In this document: piece by piece, positions 1 through 10,814 of the stretch
Numbering within the stretch: position 1 is the first letter of the stretch
Layout: every line of letters starts with the position of its first letter
From: Vermamoeba vermiformis
Taxonomy: Eukaryota > Tubulinea > Echinamoebida
Length of the DNA stretch: 64,000 bases
Direction of reading: 5' to 3'
NCBI GenBank assembly: GCA_045837725.1
Contig: JBEWZL010000232.1
Location: forward strand, 62,001-126,000
Translations under genes and position numbers: made by a program
Notes under the pieces: model-generated
What the model was told of the DNA's origin: nothing
What the model saw: only the letters and a program-made list of their open reading frames with translations
Databases searched by the model: none

Positions 1-860
1 TATCGATTTACTAAATTTCATTCATTTAGACCAAGTCAAAAATGGTGGTCATTTAATGTACGGATGCGTAGCTGACATCATGGAGACGTATCCTAATTAC
101 GCTGGATACTTCTCATTCCACTTTGATTTGCTTGTGAATTACTGGAAATTCAACAACTTCGATAAAAACAAAGCTTGGATCTCGTACACGAACGACAACA
201 GTGGACCACATCCACTCTCGAAATTTCCAAACGATAGTACGAAGCCATGTAAGCACTCATACAAATCGCTTGATCATAGCGTTCTATATTATAGTAATTA
301 CCTATTTTAAAGCTGGATGGTACTGGTGGGGCACAAAATGGGGACTCGCAGCTTGTCGTAAAGCTATGAAAGAGCTGCCTCAACAATATAAAGACAAATT
401 AATAGCTAGTTATGGCGCTAATGATGTTATATGGCGCGGTAAGGCAATTTGATAAGAATATTGAATGTGTGAACTGCATCCAACGTTTGAAATTTAGGGA
501 TGGGGGATCTGTTCTACATACCTCAACGGATGAGACCCGAATTCGTGTCATTAACTCGCTTGTTCGTTAAGAGTGAAGTTTTTCTTGAAATAGCTATTCC
601 TACTATCCCCATAATCTTGGAAGCTCCAAGTGCGCCATTGAATCTAACTGGTAAAGCATTAAAAATTTATTTCATTCACTAGTTTCGGTTCAATTAAGCG
701 TATATTAATACCTTTTATAGGCGATTTTGATTGGTGGAGCCGACGCTTCGAGCAGTATTGGAAGCCAGAGTACCAGTTCGCACATCCCTTCAGGTTTCAT
801 GAATACGGCATGTACGCTAAATTTGGAGATATTATGAAACTAGGATACGCCGCAAAATAA
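1..860 (+). CDS. C-terminal part of a conserved protein, possibly glycosyltransferase-like (5' end outside window)
   Basis: Four exons join in phase: about 30-248, 313-438, 498-650 and 721-860. Each intron has GTAAG/GTAAA at its start and AG at its end, and the stop is TAA. The first exon starts after an acceptor at 28-29, so the gene begins upstream. Visible segments are GGHLMYGCVADIMETYP, GYFSFHFDLLVNYW, GDLFYIPQRMRPEF and VFLEIAIPTIPIILE. From memory, the 'GHLMY..VMERYP..GYL..HDDVL.N.W' and 'D.FYIP.R....F..L...F..H.VFLEIAIPT' pattern recalls eukaryotic glycosyltransferase-like proteins (fungal and STELLO-like). I cannot confirm the family or its substrate. No membrane segment is visible in this part, and the C-terminus is rich in aromatic and basic residues. 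Confidence 0.55.
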
Positions 861-1139
861 AAAGATCGATTTAGGATCCGATCGACTATCTTTTTTTGGG
901 TGGAATGGATCGGCGTCGTTTAGCCCTATGCAATAAAGAATAGGAATTTAGTTCAACGTTGTGACTACACTGCGCATGTTCTTGGAAATTGACATTCAAA
1001 GATTCAAAATCAGTCATTTTGTTGTCTTCTTTGAATCCAAAATTGGATGCGATAAAATTTATTTGTTGCAGTTTATAAATTGGCATCGACATTATTTTCA
1101 TGCAACAACTTTATACAGCGCAACGTAAGAGTAAAAAGA

Positions 1140-2316
1140 ATGTGGAAACTTACCCTGTTTTGTTTGCTGTCGTTAACGGCTTTAAAGGCCTTAGCAGATT
1201 CGATAACCATTCAACAAGGTGTGAATGGATATACTTCTGGAAAATCCGTTGATATTAGTACTTTGTATGGCATCGGAGAGCCTGGTAAGAATACGAAGCT
1301 AATTAAGCCGGATGCAGTTTAATGTTGTAACGGCCTAAATTCTAAATTGAATCAATTGCAAAATTCCTTACCTTAGCGAATTAGTAATAGCAATGAGTCT
1401 TACGTGATTTAATTTCAAAGGTTCTTGGAATGACAACGGTTCGACTTTCGGCGATGGGGATGCGACCTGGTGTATTGGTTTATTGACCGTTCGTCCTGCC
1501 TATGGCTATGATATTAGCCCGCTGATGAGATTTGATGATTTGGATAAAGTGGTACCTGCTGGAGCCTATGTAACCAAAGCTACTTTGACTCTCAACGTTT
1601 TTGCCGATCGACCTGGCGCTAAGCTTATTGGCCGGTACTTGAACGTAGATTGGTACGCTGGGGACACTAGTAAGTACTATACTCCAAATTTTGGATCGAT
1701 GGTAACGATTTAAAATTGTCAAGATCTAAAATTAGATAATTCAAAATACTTACCGGATCTCGAATATAGTGGCTGGCGGAAAGGGCATTTGTGGCTGGAG
1801 ATACCGTAAAGAAGGAGTACAATGGTCTCAGCTCGGTGCCATGGGCGAAGGAACAGATCTGATAGCGGATGTAAACTTCGTTATGCCATCCGAAGGAACA
1901 ATTTCCGAATCTGATGGCCCAGTCTCAGTAGACCTTGACCCCTCTATTGTCCAGACTTGGATCGACACTCCGTCCAAGAACTACGGCTTTAAGCTTCAAA
2001 CCGACATTGCAGACGTTCACGTCGCGTTGGTGCAGATGCAGAACAAGGACTATCAAGGCGTAAAGACTCCGAAATTGACTATTGAATATACTACTGGACC
2101 CGCACCTCCTCGTCCTGCTCCTTCTAACACTCCTATTGCCTCTGGCATTCCTGTTGCTGGATCCGGATCGCCCACATCTAACGTTGGTAAGTCCCTCAGA
2201 TTTATATCAAACAATAGTATAGTATACTTACATAATTACTAGGCGGTAGTTCGGATGCTTCTAGACTGATCGGATCTGGCTTGCTTCTCATCGCGGGACT
2301 TGTTGCTCTTTTGTAA
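1140..2316 (+). CDS. Secreted, probably GPI-anchored cell-surface protein
   Basis: Four exons (1140-1284, 1421-1669, 1770-2186, 2243-2316) join in phase into about 294 residues. I chose the ATG at 1140 rather than 1080 because it places a signal peptide at the very N-terminus (MWKLTLFCLLSLTALKALA). The body is a beta-rich extracellular domain with DATWCIGLLTVRP, TKATLTLNVFAD and a late TPKLTIEYTT strand. This layout resembles DNRLRE-type or other carbohydrate-binding-like domains that read 'A.L.L.V.......TV..V.W'. A Pro/Ser/Thr-rich stalk follows (PAPPRPAPSNTPIASG). The end is a small-residue cleavage region (GGSSDAS) and a hydrophobic tail (LLLIAGLVALL) that stops without basic residues, which is the classic GPI-attachment layout. 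The ligand is unknown. Confidence 0.75.
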
Positions 2317-2380
2317 ACGCTTGAAAAACTATTCGCTTGATGTTATATCGAGAAATTTAAGTAATTTAAGTTTAAAATGT

Positions 2381-2386
2381 AATAAA
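2381..2386 (+). terminator. Poly(A) signal AATAAA of the surface-protein gene
   Basis: AATAAA lies 65 bases after the TAA stop at 2314-2316 in AT-rich sequence and is followed by a GT-rich stretch. The convergent CLN3 stop is at 2427, so the two 3' ends are less than 120 bases apart. Confidence 0.5.
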
Positions 2387-2426
2387 TGTATTGTTAATAG
2401 TACTTTATAAGGCTATATATTCACAT

Positions 2427-4734
2427 CTAAGCGGATTTCTTGATCAGCGGTACGAAATATAACTGATTTCTTCGGTCAATTAACCAAGGCTGCAGTGCCA
2501 AGCCTATGATATAACGTATATTAATATATCATCCTATTGATAACTATTATTCTAAGAAAATAAGATGGCAAGTGAATTTCAGATTCAGATGCGGATTTGA
2601 GGATGAAAATTCATCTTACCTGCAAAAGCGCTGCCCAAGATACCGCAAGCGTACCAAAAACTGACAGAAGACAAGCAGAATTCTTTGTAAGCATCGTCAA
2701 TCTCTGAAGAAATCAGGTAGAAAGCGTTGACGTAGATCGAACCACCAATAAGACCTTCCCAAATAATAATAGGGAACAAGATCCAAATATTAGGAATGAA
2801 ATTCCAATACGCCACGGCCCTAAGTAAGCAAAAATATTATTATTTTCATCATTACAAAAATTCGGATCCAATTTAAGTTGGAATAATACTATTGTTCTGA
2901 ATAATAATATAAATATTACAATCAACTTACCATAAAAATACTAAATTGACCACTTGCAAGGTCGCTACAATGTACAATCGCTTGATCGGGAAGAAATTGA
3001 CCGACGAACGACTAATGAAGACACCGATTTGGTAGCTATTTTATACAATACTATAAGCTTACTATCGAAAAGTAAACTATGTAATATACTCACAGCAACG
3101 CGTAGTATCGATAGTCTCTATTGTCAGTGAAGAAGTACAAGTCCTTAGGGAATTGCAAAGCTGAAAAGTAGGTTAGATCCATCATTCATTTTTTTCGATC
3201 ACGTGCTACGCTACGTCTTAATGCATAGTACGTACCTTTAGTAACGCCCTGGTTGATAAGATATTCGGCGAAGTAAACCAAGAACAAAGGACCAGTGTAC
3301 TTAAGCAAGGCCTAGTGTTTTTTAAACTATTAGAACTCAATACATAATGTAAATTATAGTCCCAATACGTACGCCTTGCAATTTGAGTTTCATGGCAAAA
3401 GTCAACGGAGCCTTTTCAGTGGGCTGATTGACGGGTGTATCTTCAACTTCACCGCGGATCAATTTCTCTTGCTCAGCACGTTCTTTTCTCTTATCGTATC
3501 GTTCCATAATAAAGAAATAGCTAAAGTCGAGTTAGTTATGCTCGGTCAATATGAATCTATTCCTGTACCTGATGGTCATGAGAATGGGCAAGGGACAGCA
3601 GATCCAAAGAGTGATTTCAGAGCTCAAATGAATCCAGTCACGTGCTGCCAAGTAGATCAACGAGCCACCAATGCCCGCAGCTCCTGTACCACTGCTGTAG
3701 GATGACACCTGTCAACGTGGATTATTCAATGAACTCGTCTTTTTTGTCATAAAGTCACCAGGCCACAAAGAGTCATTATGACTCCAAGTTCCTATAATAT
3801 TGTATATAGGACTCAACTATAATCTACTTACAGTATTCCTATAAATTAATATCGTTAGCTATGCGAAAAAAAGTTCGTGAAAATATTGCGGATCACGTAC
3901 TTGTGGAAGTAAGACGACAGAGCCATGTACGTAATTTCTCCGAAACCACAGCTAATTGAAGCAAAAACGACACCTATGAGCTTAATCCAAACATTGGCGA
4001 AGAGTGCTGTGATTACAAACGATGCTGACGCCGTGAGAGTGATGAAGATGACACGTGCTCTGAGATATTTTTCAGTGAACACGAAGAGTGATAAATGAGC
4101 GGTGCAAAAATAGTACGTACCCGTAAGGAATAACATGCATAAAAAATGGTGCAATACCCTGCGCAGGAAGGAATTAAAAATTTTATCGGGGTTTAGGTGG
4201 ATCTGGTTGGAAAATCTACACGAATTATAGAGTAAATAATTGATTGTTTTAATTACCTGTGCGATCAAACCCGGTAAAATATCGGCTAATAATACAGCTG
4301 AGGTTGGAAGTGGATCTGTTGTGCCGTTTTCAAGCAAATCCGTCGCTTAATAAATAAATTAGCACGATCAAGAACATTAAAATAAATTAATCTCTTTAAA
4401 TAGATTATAGATAGATAAATCAGCTTTTTCGTTGGAAGTTTGCGATCGTCGTTTCATAAATTAATTTCATACCTGCCGACAAGAATACTACATATGCAAA
4501 ATTGTTCATAAGGCCGCAAATAAAAAATGCAGCTAAATTTCTGATTTTTTCTGGCCTGACTTTCGCTTCACCGAGATTAGATCGTGCATCTGTTCAACGG
4601 TTAGTCTTAATAGCGAATAATAATGCTATACAATTATTGTGATATGCGGTCGAATCGTCCATTGGATAAAGAATGCCATTCAAAAGATCTTTACCGTCAT
4701 CGACTTTGTCGTATGAGCTCTTCTTATTGCCCAT
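2427..4734 (-). CDS. CLN3: CLN3/battenin-family lysosomal membrane protein
   Basis: About ten small exons on the minus strand join to a multi-pass membrane protein. Family hallmarks, N to C: KIRNLAAFFICGLMNNFAYV, TSAVLLADILPGLIAQ, VVFASISCGFGEITYMAL (human: GVVFASISSGLGEVTFL), SYQIGVFISRSSV, IIWEGLIGGSIYVNAFY (human: YEGLLGGAAYVNTF) and KEFCLSSVSFWYACGI. The last exon (stop at 2427-2429) gives LALQPWLIDRRNQLYF. The predicted start at 4734 (MGNKKSSYDKVDD) gives a short, charged cytosolic N-terminus. CLN3 is a lysosome/endosome membrane protein linked to organelle pH and glycerophosphodiester egress. The exons around 3.4-3.8 kb were only partly traced, and I saw no break. Confidence 0.88.
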
Positions 4735-5115
4735 GCTTGACCTCCTCGAACAAATATTACAAATAATAGGACCCGTTCAAGAATACAATACAAAATAGTG
4801 CTTACAGTCTATTGTGGTTCATGACAATAACTGTTGGATTAAGTAGTTTCCTTTGTTGCTGATTTGTTGCTGCCACCCAACACATATTTCGATAAGCTGG
4901 AAACAACATCATCGTATCAATTCATTAATGACTTTTTGCCAAAACGCCATAGTATCCAACGAAATGTCGTTCGTTTTCCAAGTGTTGATCTGGATGATTG
5001 ATTAGGGCTTAAAAAAGCGAGACCATTTACTATTCTGGAGTTTCGAACCGATTTGCGGGCACTATAATCCATTTACTCGTACCTATACGTCAAATTTACT
5101 GAGTTTAATTTTTGT
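4735..5115. other. Intergenic, upstream of CLN3 and downstream of ankyrin gene A
   Basis: About 380 AT-rich bases. CLN3 transcription should start here. I saw no convincing ORF, RNA gene or repeat. An untranslated CLN3 exon is possible. Confidence 0.5.
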
Positions 5116-7055
5116 TCAAAGTAGTTGGTCACCAGCATAGTTCTTGATCCATTCTACAAGATCGTTCCTCTCGTGAGAAGACGCCACTTGCAGAACTGCT
5201 TTAGGGTCCCAAGGACACCCATTTTCTACTGCGTAATGAAGGCAGTCGATAGTTAGCGCTGTAGACTCGAAGGCGCAAGTGATGGTATCGGCGGACCAGG
5301 GCGCGCCATTCTCATGAGCGTATTTCAGCACTTCAAGACCCAAACCTTTTTTTAAAATCAGTGTGCAAGTGTTAGGTGTCCAAGGCACGCCTTTCTCGTG
5401 CATGAGTTTCAACATGTCGAACGAATTCGTCGCAATTTCCATTGCTCTGTCGTTAGTAGGGCCTACACAACCAACACTATTATTATCATATATGAATTAA
5501 GCACGTACTTACATCCGTGTTCAAGCGCGTATTCCAAACAATGGATGTGGCCACGATCAGCTGCGTAGACACAAACCAAAGCGTCCCAAGGACACCCGTT
5601 TTCATGGAGATATTTCAGCAGCTCGAGGTTACCACGATTTGCTGCTGATGCACAGGTCGATTCTTTCCACGTACAGCCTAGCCCGTGCAAGTACTTGACA
5701 ATCTCAAGCTCGTGATCGTTGACTGGGCTGATCGTGTTATCTATGATTGACGTTTTGACGAACGGAGCACCGTGCTCGATCAAATACTTTAACATGTCTA
5801 ATCTTCCAGTACGTGCTGCTACTGTCGCAACATCTAATCCTCTAGCTAATAGGCAGGCCGTTAGTTTTCAGCCAAGTACAATGGATCTTGTTGCACGTAC
5901 TAAAATTGGAAAACAATCCTTGTGACGGACGTGATTCGAAAGGACAGCCGTTCTCAACTAAGTACTTGAGTAATTCGAAGTAACCGTGCGTTGCCGCCAC
6001 TTTCATTGCAGCAACATCCCAAGTACCTGGATCCGTTAGACACGTGTCAGAAGTGCTAAAAAGTCACTTACATCCTTTGGCTCGCGCTTCTTTCACCATG
6101 TCGACGTCATTCATGTCTGCAATAGCTTCCATTAAATAGTTGCTCATAGGAGCACCGAGGCTGAGCGCAAAGCGAAGAAAGTCTTTGTGTCCTGCTTTCG
6201 CGGCCGCCTCACAAATAGTGTCGGGTATATTAAATCCTTTGTCAACGTAGTACTGCAACACTTCAATACTACCACCCATAGCTACGTAAGTCATATCTGC
6301 TTGGTCTAGCGGATTGTATTGTTCGATGAATTTAACCATCTCGAGATTTCCAGATCTAGCAGCTGCAGATCCAAGCCCTTGACTAGGCATCGAAGTCTCT
6401 ATGAAGAGAAGGTTAATATAAATCTAATACAACGATTTAAAGACTTACTGGACAAGATAAATTTCAACAGATCGATTTTTCCTGACTTGACCGCTCCCAA
6501 TGCAGTTTCCGAATTAGGCAAGATGTTCTTTTCAAGCATCAAATACTGCACGACGTGTTGCTGACCGCCTTCCGCCGCTTCGTTCAAAACGTCAGTGTCA
6601 AAAACCACATCGTGATCTTCCAAGATCTTCAAACAATCCAAAAATCCTCTTCCAGCTGCCAACTGCCCTTCACCTGACGTTATTGGCGCACCAGTTTCAA
6701 GAATATACTTCAACAAAGATGGGTAGTTCATGCGACAACAATACAGAGAAAGTAAATCCGCTCCATATAAGCAGAAAGCTGCTGTCGACTTGGGAATTCT
6801 CTTCGTTAATTCATAAAATGCCTTTGAAACCACTGCTAGCACGCTTATAATTAATTTGCGTGAAGGAACAATGCTTCGTTTCTGTGGATCGAAGCAAAAA
6901 TTGATAATTGTCGTCCATATCTCAATCGGAAGCTGCAATATAATATTAAACAATTATTATTCGATTGGGACATATTGGAGACAAAAAGTCCAATTTCAGA
7001 AAATCTATTATACCTTGAATAATAACTGGTGTTCGTCTTGAAAAATATTAGACAT
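5116..7055 (-). CDS. F-box-like / ankyrin-repeat protein A
   Basis: A short first exon (MSNIFQDEHQLLFK, ATG at 7055) splices to LPIEIWTTIINFCFDPQ, which looks like a short F-box-type helix. Ankyrin repeats follow across several exons (about 6936-6450, 6390-6064 and others down to 5116). The repeats carry the 'A..GHL..LKYLHENGCPWD' signature common in amoeba, oomycete and giant-virus ankyrin proteins, for example LELLKYLHENGCPWDALVC. Several exons begin or end at a conserved G-C-K. The end is EWIKNYAGDQLL and a stop. If the F-box-like segment is real, the protein could be a substrate adaptor of a cullin-RING ligase; this is inference. The gene is first in a head-to-tail array with the genes at 7242 and 10815, which share the same exon plan. 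Confidence 0.8.
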
Positions 7056-7241
7056 TGTCTGTCGTGCTGCTTTGAATGAAACAAGTATACTGGCAGACTT
7101 TTTTGGCGAGCACGGCTTGTTTTGAACTGTCAACTTTTATTATTCCGTTTGATCTTCAACGTCAATCTCGTGAGATTAGCATTATGCCAAAGACGTAAGG
7201 ACTAGACTTCGAAAGCTATGTAAGAGTTTTACTTTGAAAAG

Positions 7242-9333
7242 TTAGTTCGTAACATAGTTTTTGACGATCCACTCGGCGATCTCGCTTTGGCTTGAATATT
7301 CTCGAGCTACAGCGAGAATACTTTGAGGGTCCCAAGGACATCCGTTGTCAATCGCGTACTTGAAGCACTTGAAACAGGTATTAATTGATTTGAGTCCATT
7401 CGCGATCGTTTCGTTAGTCCACGGGGCTCCGTTCTCATGCGCAAACTTCAACATCTCGTAATCTGAATGGCGTATCAGTGCAGTGCAAGTGTTGTTAGTC
7501 CAAGGAATGCCTCGTTCGTACAGGAGTTGAATCGTTTTAAGGGATCCAGACTCCGTTGCTGAGTCCATTGTTCTGACGTCCCAAGGGCCTGTATATGAAG
7601 GTTAAAAGACTAATTACCCTATTAAATCTATTGTGCTCGGCACTTACACGCATTATCGAGTGCGTATTTGAGGCATTGTACGTTGCCATTTCGTGCAGCG
7701 GAGGCGCAAGTGAGCTCGTCCCACGGACACTTGTTCTCGTGCAAGTACTGCAGCAGCTCAAGATGGCCACATCCTGCTGCTTTAGCGCACGTCATTGCAC
7801 TATAGGGACATCCCTTCTGCATCAAGTACTGAGTTACCTCCAGTTGGGCCTTGTTGAAAATACTGATCGAGTTGTCAATAATGTCATTGGGCCACGGGGC
7901 GCCGTGCTCCATCAAGTACTTCAAGCAGTCAATATGCCCGTTTCCCGCTGCGCGTGCAGTAGCATGGACTTTAGAGGCTGCAGGAATGTGTTATTGCTAC
8001 GAACATTGTACGTGTAAAACTTACTGTCATTAAACCCAAAGCCAAAGCCAAAGCCACCTACATTTTGCTCTGTCACAGGGTCCTCGAAAGGACAGCCATT
8101 ATCGACCAGGAACTTCAGTGCTTCGAAATTTCCTACCGTTACTGCTGCAATTATTGCCGAAGCATTCCAAGGACCTAACACAACGAAATATTCAAAAAAC
8201 ATGTTCGTGAAAACTCACTTTCGAGAATTCAAGCCACGATTTACAGCGCGCCAAATTTTGTTATGGCACGTGTAATAATAATTTCTGATTCATGGTGTCA
8301 AAAGTGTCAAAGTGTCACTTACATCCTTTCGCTCGCAGCTCTTTCATGAGCTCTACCTTGTTATTTTCTGCAAGAATTTTCATTAAGGCTGCGCTCGTCG
8401 GAGATCCGTGGTTGACAGCAAACTTGACGTAATCATCGTGACCTTCCGCTGCCGCAACGATACATGCCGCATCATCTTCCAACACGAATCCTTTGTCGAG
8501 AAAATACTGAAGCACTTCAATGCTGCCTGACCCCGCAGAGGCAGCGATATGAGTTTTTTGCAAAGGAGTGAATTGTTCGATGTATTTGACCATTTCTAAA
8601 CTTCCTGAGAGTGCTGCATTATAACCGAGATCCTCATACTCCACCGACGGGACCACTAATATAATAAAATTATAACGCTGAAGTCATTATGGATCTGTCT
8701 ACGTACAGTTTAGCAGGTACTTCACGAACTCGATCTTGCCAGTCTTGACGGCTAAGCCAACCGCACGTGTAGTGGGCTTAATTCCTTTGTCTATTATATA
8801 TTGTACGACCGACAAGTGATTTTTTCTCGCTGCTTCGTTCAAAATAAGTTCGTTAGCAACGCATCCGTGATCCTCCGTTATTTTCAGGCACTCAAGATGT
8901 CCTTCTCGCGCTGCATGAGTGATAGCTGCATCTACCATAATAGCTCCGTTCTTGAGCGCGTATTGTAATAAAGATGCGTAGCCATGTCTGCAACAGTAAA
9001 TTGCGATCGATCCCGCTCTTAGAGGTAGATCCAATTTGCTAGGACTGGTCAACTTCTTCGCCAATTGATAGAACTCTTTTGATACAAGAGCGAGAACGCC
9101 CTTAATTATTTTGAAAATGAAAGGTTGCGGATCAGCACTGAATCTTGCGACAGTGTTCCAAATTTCTAGGGGATGCTAATACATTATTAGCAAAATATAA
9201 CTAATAATATTATTGAAGGCGGAGGCGTAATTTATTATTGTTCTTAATTAATTCTGATCCATAATTTAAAATTATCGAGGTTGCTAAATACCTTTAACGC
9301 ACGTTGCTCGTCATCTTGAAATAGTAAAGACAT
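7242..9333 (-). CDS. F-box-like / ankyrin-repeat protein B (tandem paralogue)
   Basis: The plan matches gene A: first exon MSLLFQDDEQRALK (ATG at 9333), then HPLEIWNTVARFSADPQ, then ankyrin repeats in exons such as 9064-8699, 8656-8315, about 8182-7980, 7924-7640 and 7568-7242. Typical repeats are LELLQYLHENKCPWDELTC and MLKFAHENGAPWTNETI. One exon carries an internal Gly-Phe run (GGFGFGFGFND) between repeats, also seen weakly in gene C. The end is EIAEWIVKNYVTN and a stop. No break was seen. The intergenic gap to gene A is under 200 bases. Partners are unknown; ankyrin stacks bind proteins. Confidence 0.8.
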
Positions 9334-10654
9334 TATTGTTGACTATAGTGATTATTAGCAGAGATATTTAAATAAACACTGGCGGGAACTTTTTCGACGT
9401 TTCATTTCCCGTCGCGAAATTTTTTGGTTCCATTTGAACGGGACCGGCAATAATATGACCTATCTCCGACTAATTAGTGTTATTATCAATGTTAAAAACT
9501 GAAGTTGTGTTTTTACTATCAATTTCAACGAAGCGCTTCGGGCTAGCTACTTGGGGACGTAAATTAACGCTACGCAACTGGAAGTTGTTAGTGCAAGTGA
9601 AAACACTGTATGCCCTTTCCAGCTCCGCCGTACACCTGCGAGAGTTGCATCCAAGTTGGACCTACTTCGAGGTACCTCAGAGCTGCCCAAGGGGTAGTGC
9701 TAGCTCTGCCGTTCAAGGTAGGAGTTATATCGAGCTGGTATAATATAATTTTGAAGTTTCCACCTCTAAATTTGCTCATGCATGCCACTTCTATTTTTGG
9801 CAACAACAGTTAACTCCGTAATAAAGTAAATATTATTTTTTTTAACGAATAACACTTTCTATTCGGTAATATCTCCGATTTCATGCGATAACTCGCTTGC
9901 AGCCCGTCCTTGCTAATTATCGCTATCACAGTAATATTTCCAAATTTAAATTTTGTTTACAGGAGCAGCTCAGGACCCTTTGTTCGTTTATTGAGAGAAG
10001 AGAGAACGATAAAATTGTATGTACGGACAAATAGTACAATTGTACTCAATAGACGTTCGTCACACTTAGAGATATGAATGAGATTGATATCCGTTTATCT
10101 AACTAATGAATGGATAGTGTATAGTTTATTTGTTCAATCAGTACATTTTACAAATCAAAGTATTCGTAAGGACACCAGATTTATTTTCTACGCAAATGTA
10201 CTGCCTAATTGTCTAATCTTGCAAAGAAAATACAGTGAAGTCGTCGTCGGGATTTATGATTGGAGGAGGAAAACAACCATTGTCGGAGCTTTTAGGTTTA
10301 TCGTCCCACTCTGGCATTGCTAGTTCTTCTTGTGTTGCTGTTCTTATTGGTGAGTTTGTTAAAAAACAAATTGAACGTTGACTTTAAAAGGAAAAAAAAT
10401 CCAGTTAAGGTTCAGAGAAAAAACCACGCGCCAAACCACGTGATAAACTTTGCAGTATTTGTTCGGGCAGGTTTGCTGACGGAGCCACTTTCGCTAATCG
10501 TGTTCCTTTTCAACTAAACTACAAACCCTTAAAAATTTAATGAGCAACGAAAATAAACGTACGCACATTGGGCGCTCAACTTTACTTAACATGCGTTTCA
10601 TTTAGACACAACTCATTCAATCGAACGCAGCTATTTTTATCGGACGGATTTTTA
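9334..10654. other. Long intergenic stretch between ankyrin genes B and C
   Basis: About 1.3 kb with no gene I can support. Several ORFs of 66-88 codons are open here on either strand, but none has recognisable domains, splice structure or paralogues. The only identifiable coding trace is the ankyrin-gene tail just beyond its right edge, so this may be the eroded body of a lost array member. Confidence 0.4.
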
Positions 10655-10722
10655 CTACTTGTTCATAACGTTGTTCTCGATCCACTCCGCAAGCTTCATA
10701 GACAACGGGCTAGAAAATTTTT
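10655..10722 (-). pseudogene. Relic of an ankyrin-family C-terminus
   Basis: On the minus strand the sequence reads FSSPLSMKLAEWIENNVMNK and a stop. This matches the ends of gene B (SSQSEIAEWIVKNYVTN), gene C (IHWIEKNALKK) and gene A (LVEWIKNYAGDQLL). An in-frame TAA immediately upstream and the absence of preceding repeats show that the rest is gone, unless this is an unused alternative last exon. It lies 93 bases past the stop of gene C. It is best read as the last remnant of a fourth tandem copy. Confidence 0.55.
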
Positions 10723-10814
10723 AGCATCGGTAAAATTTTATTCAAGAACAACAGTTACTTATGGTTCTCGCATCAAACAATATTTCGTGTTGTATCTACG
10801 CGTTCAACGGTTTA

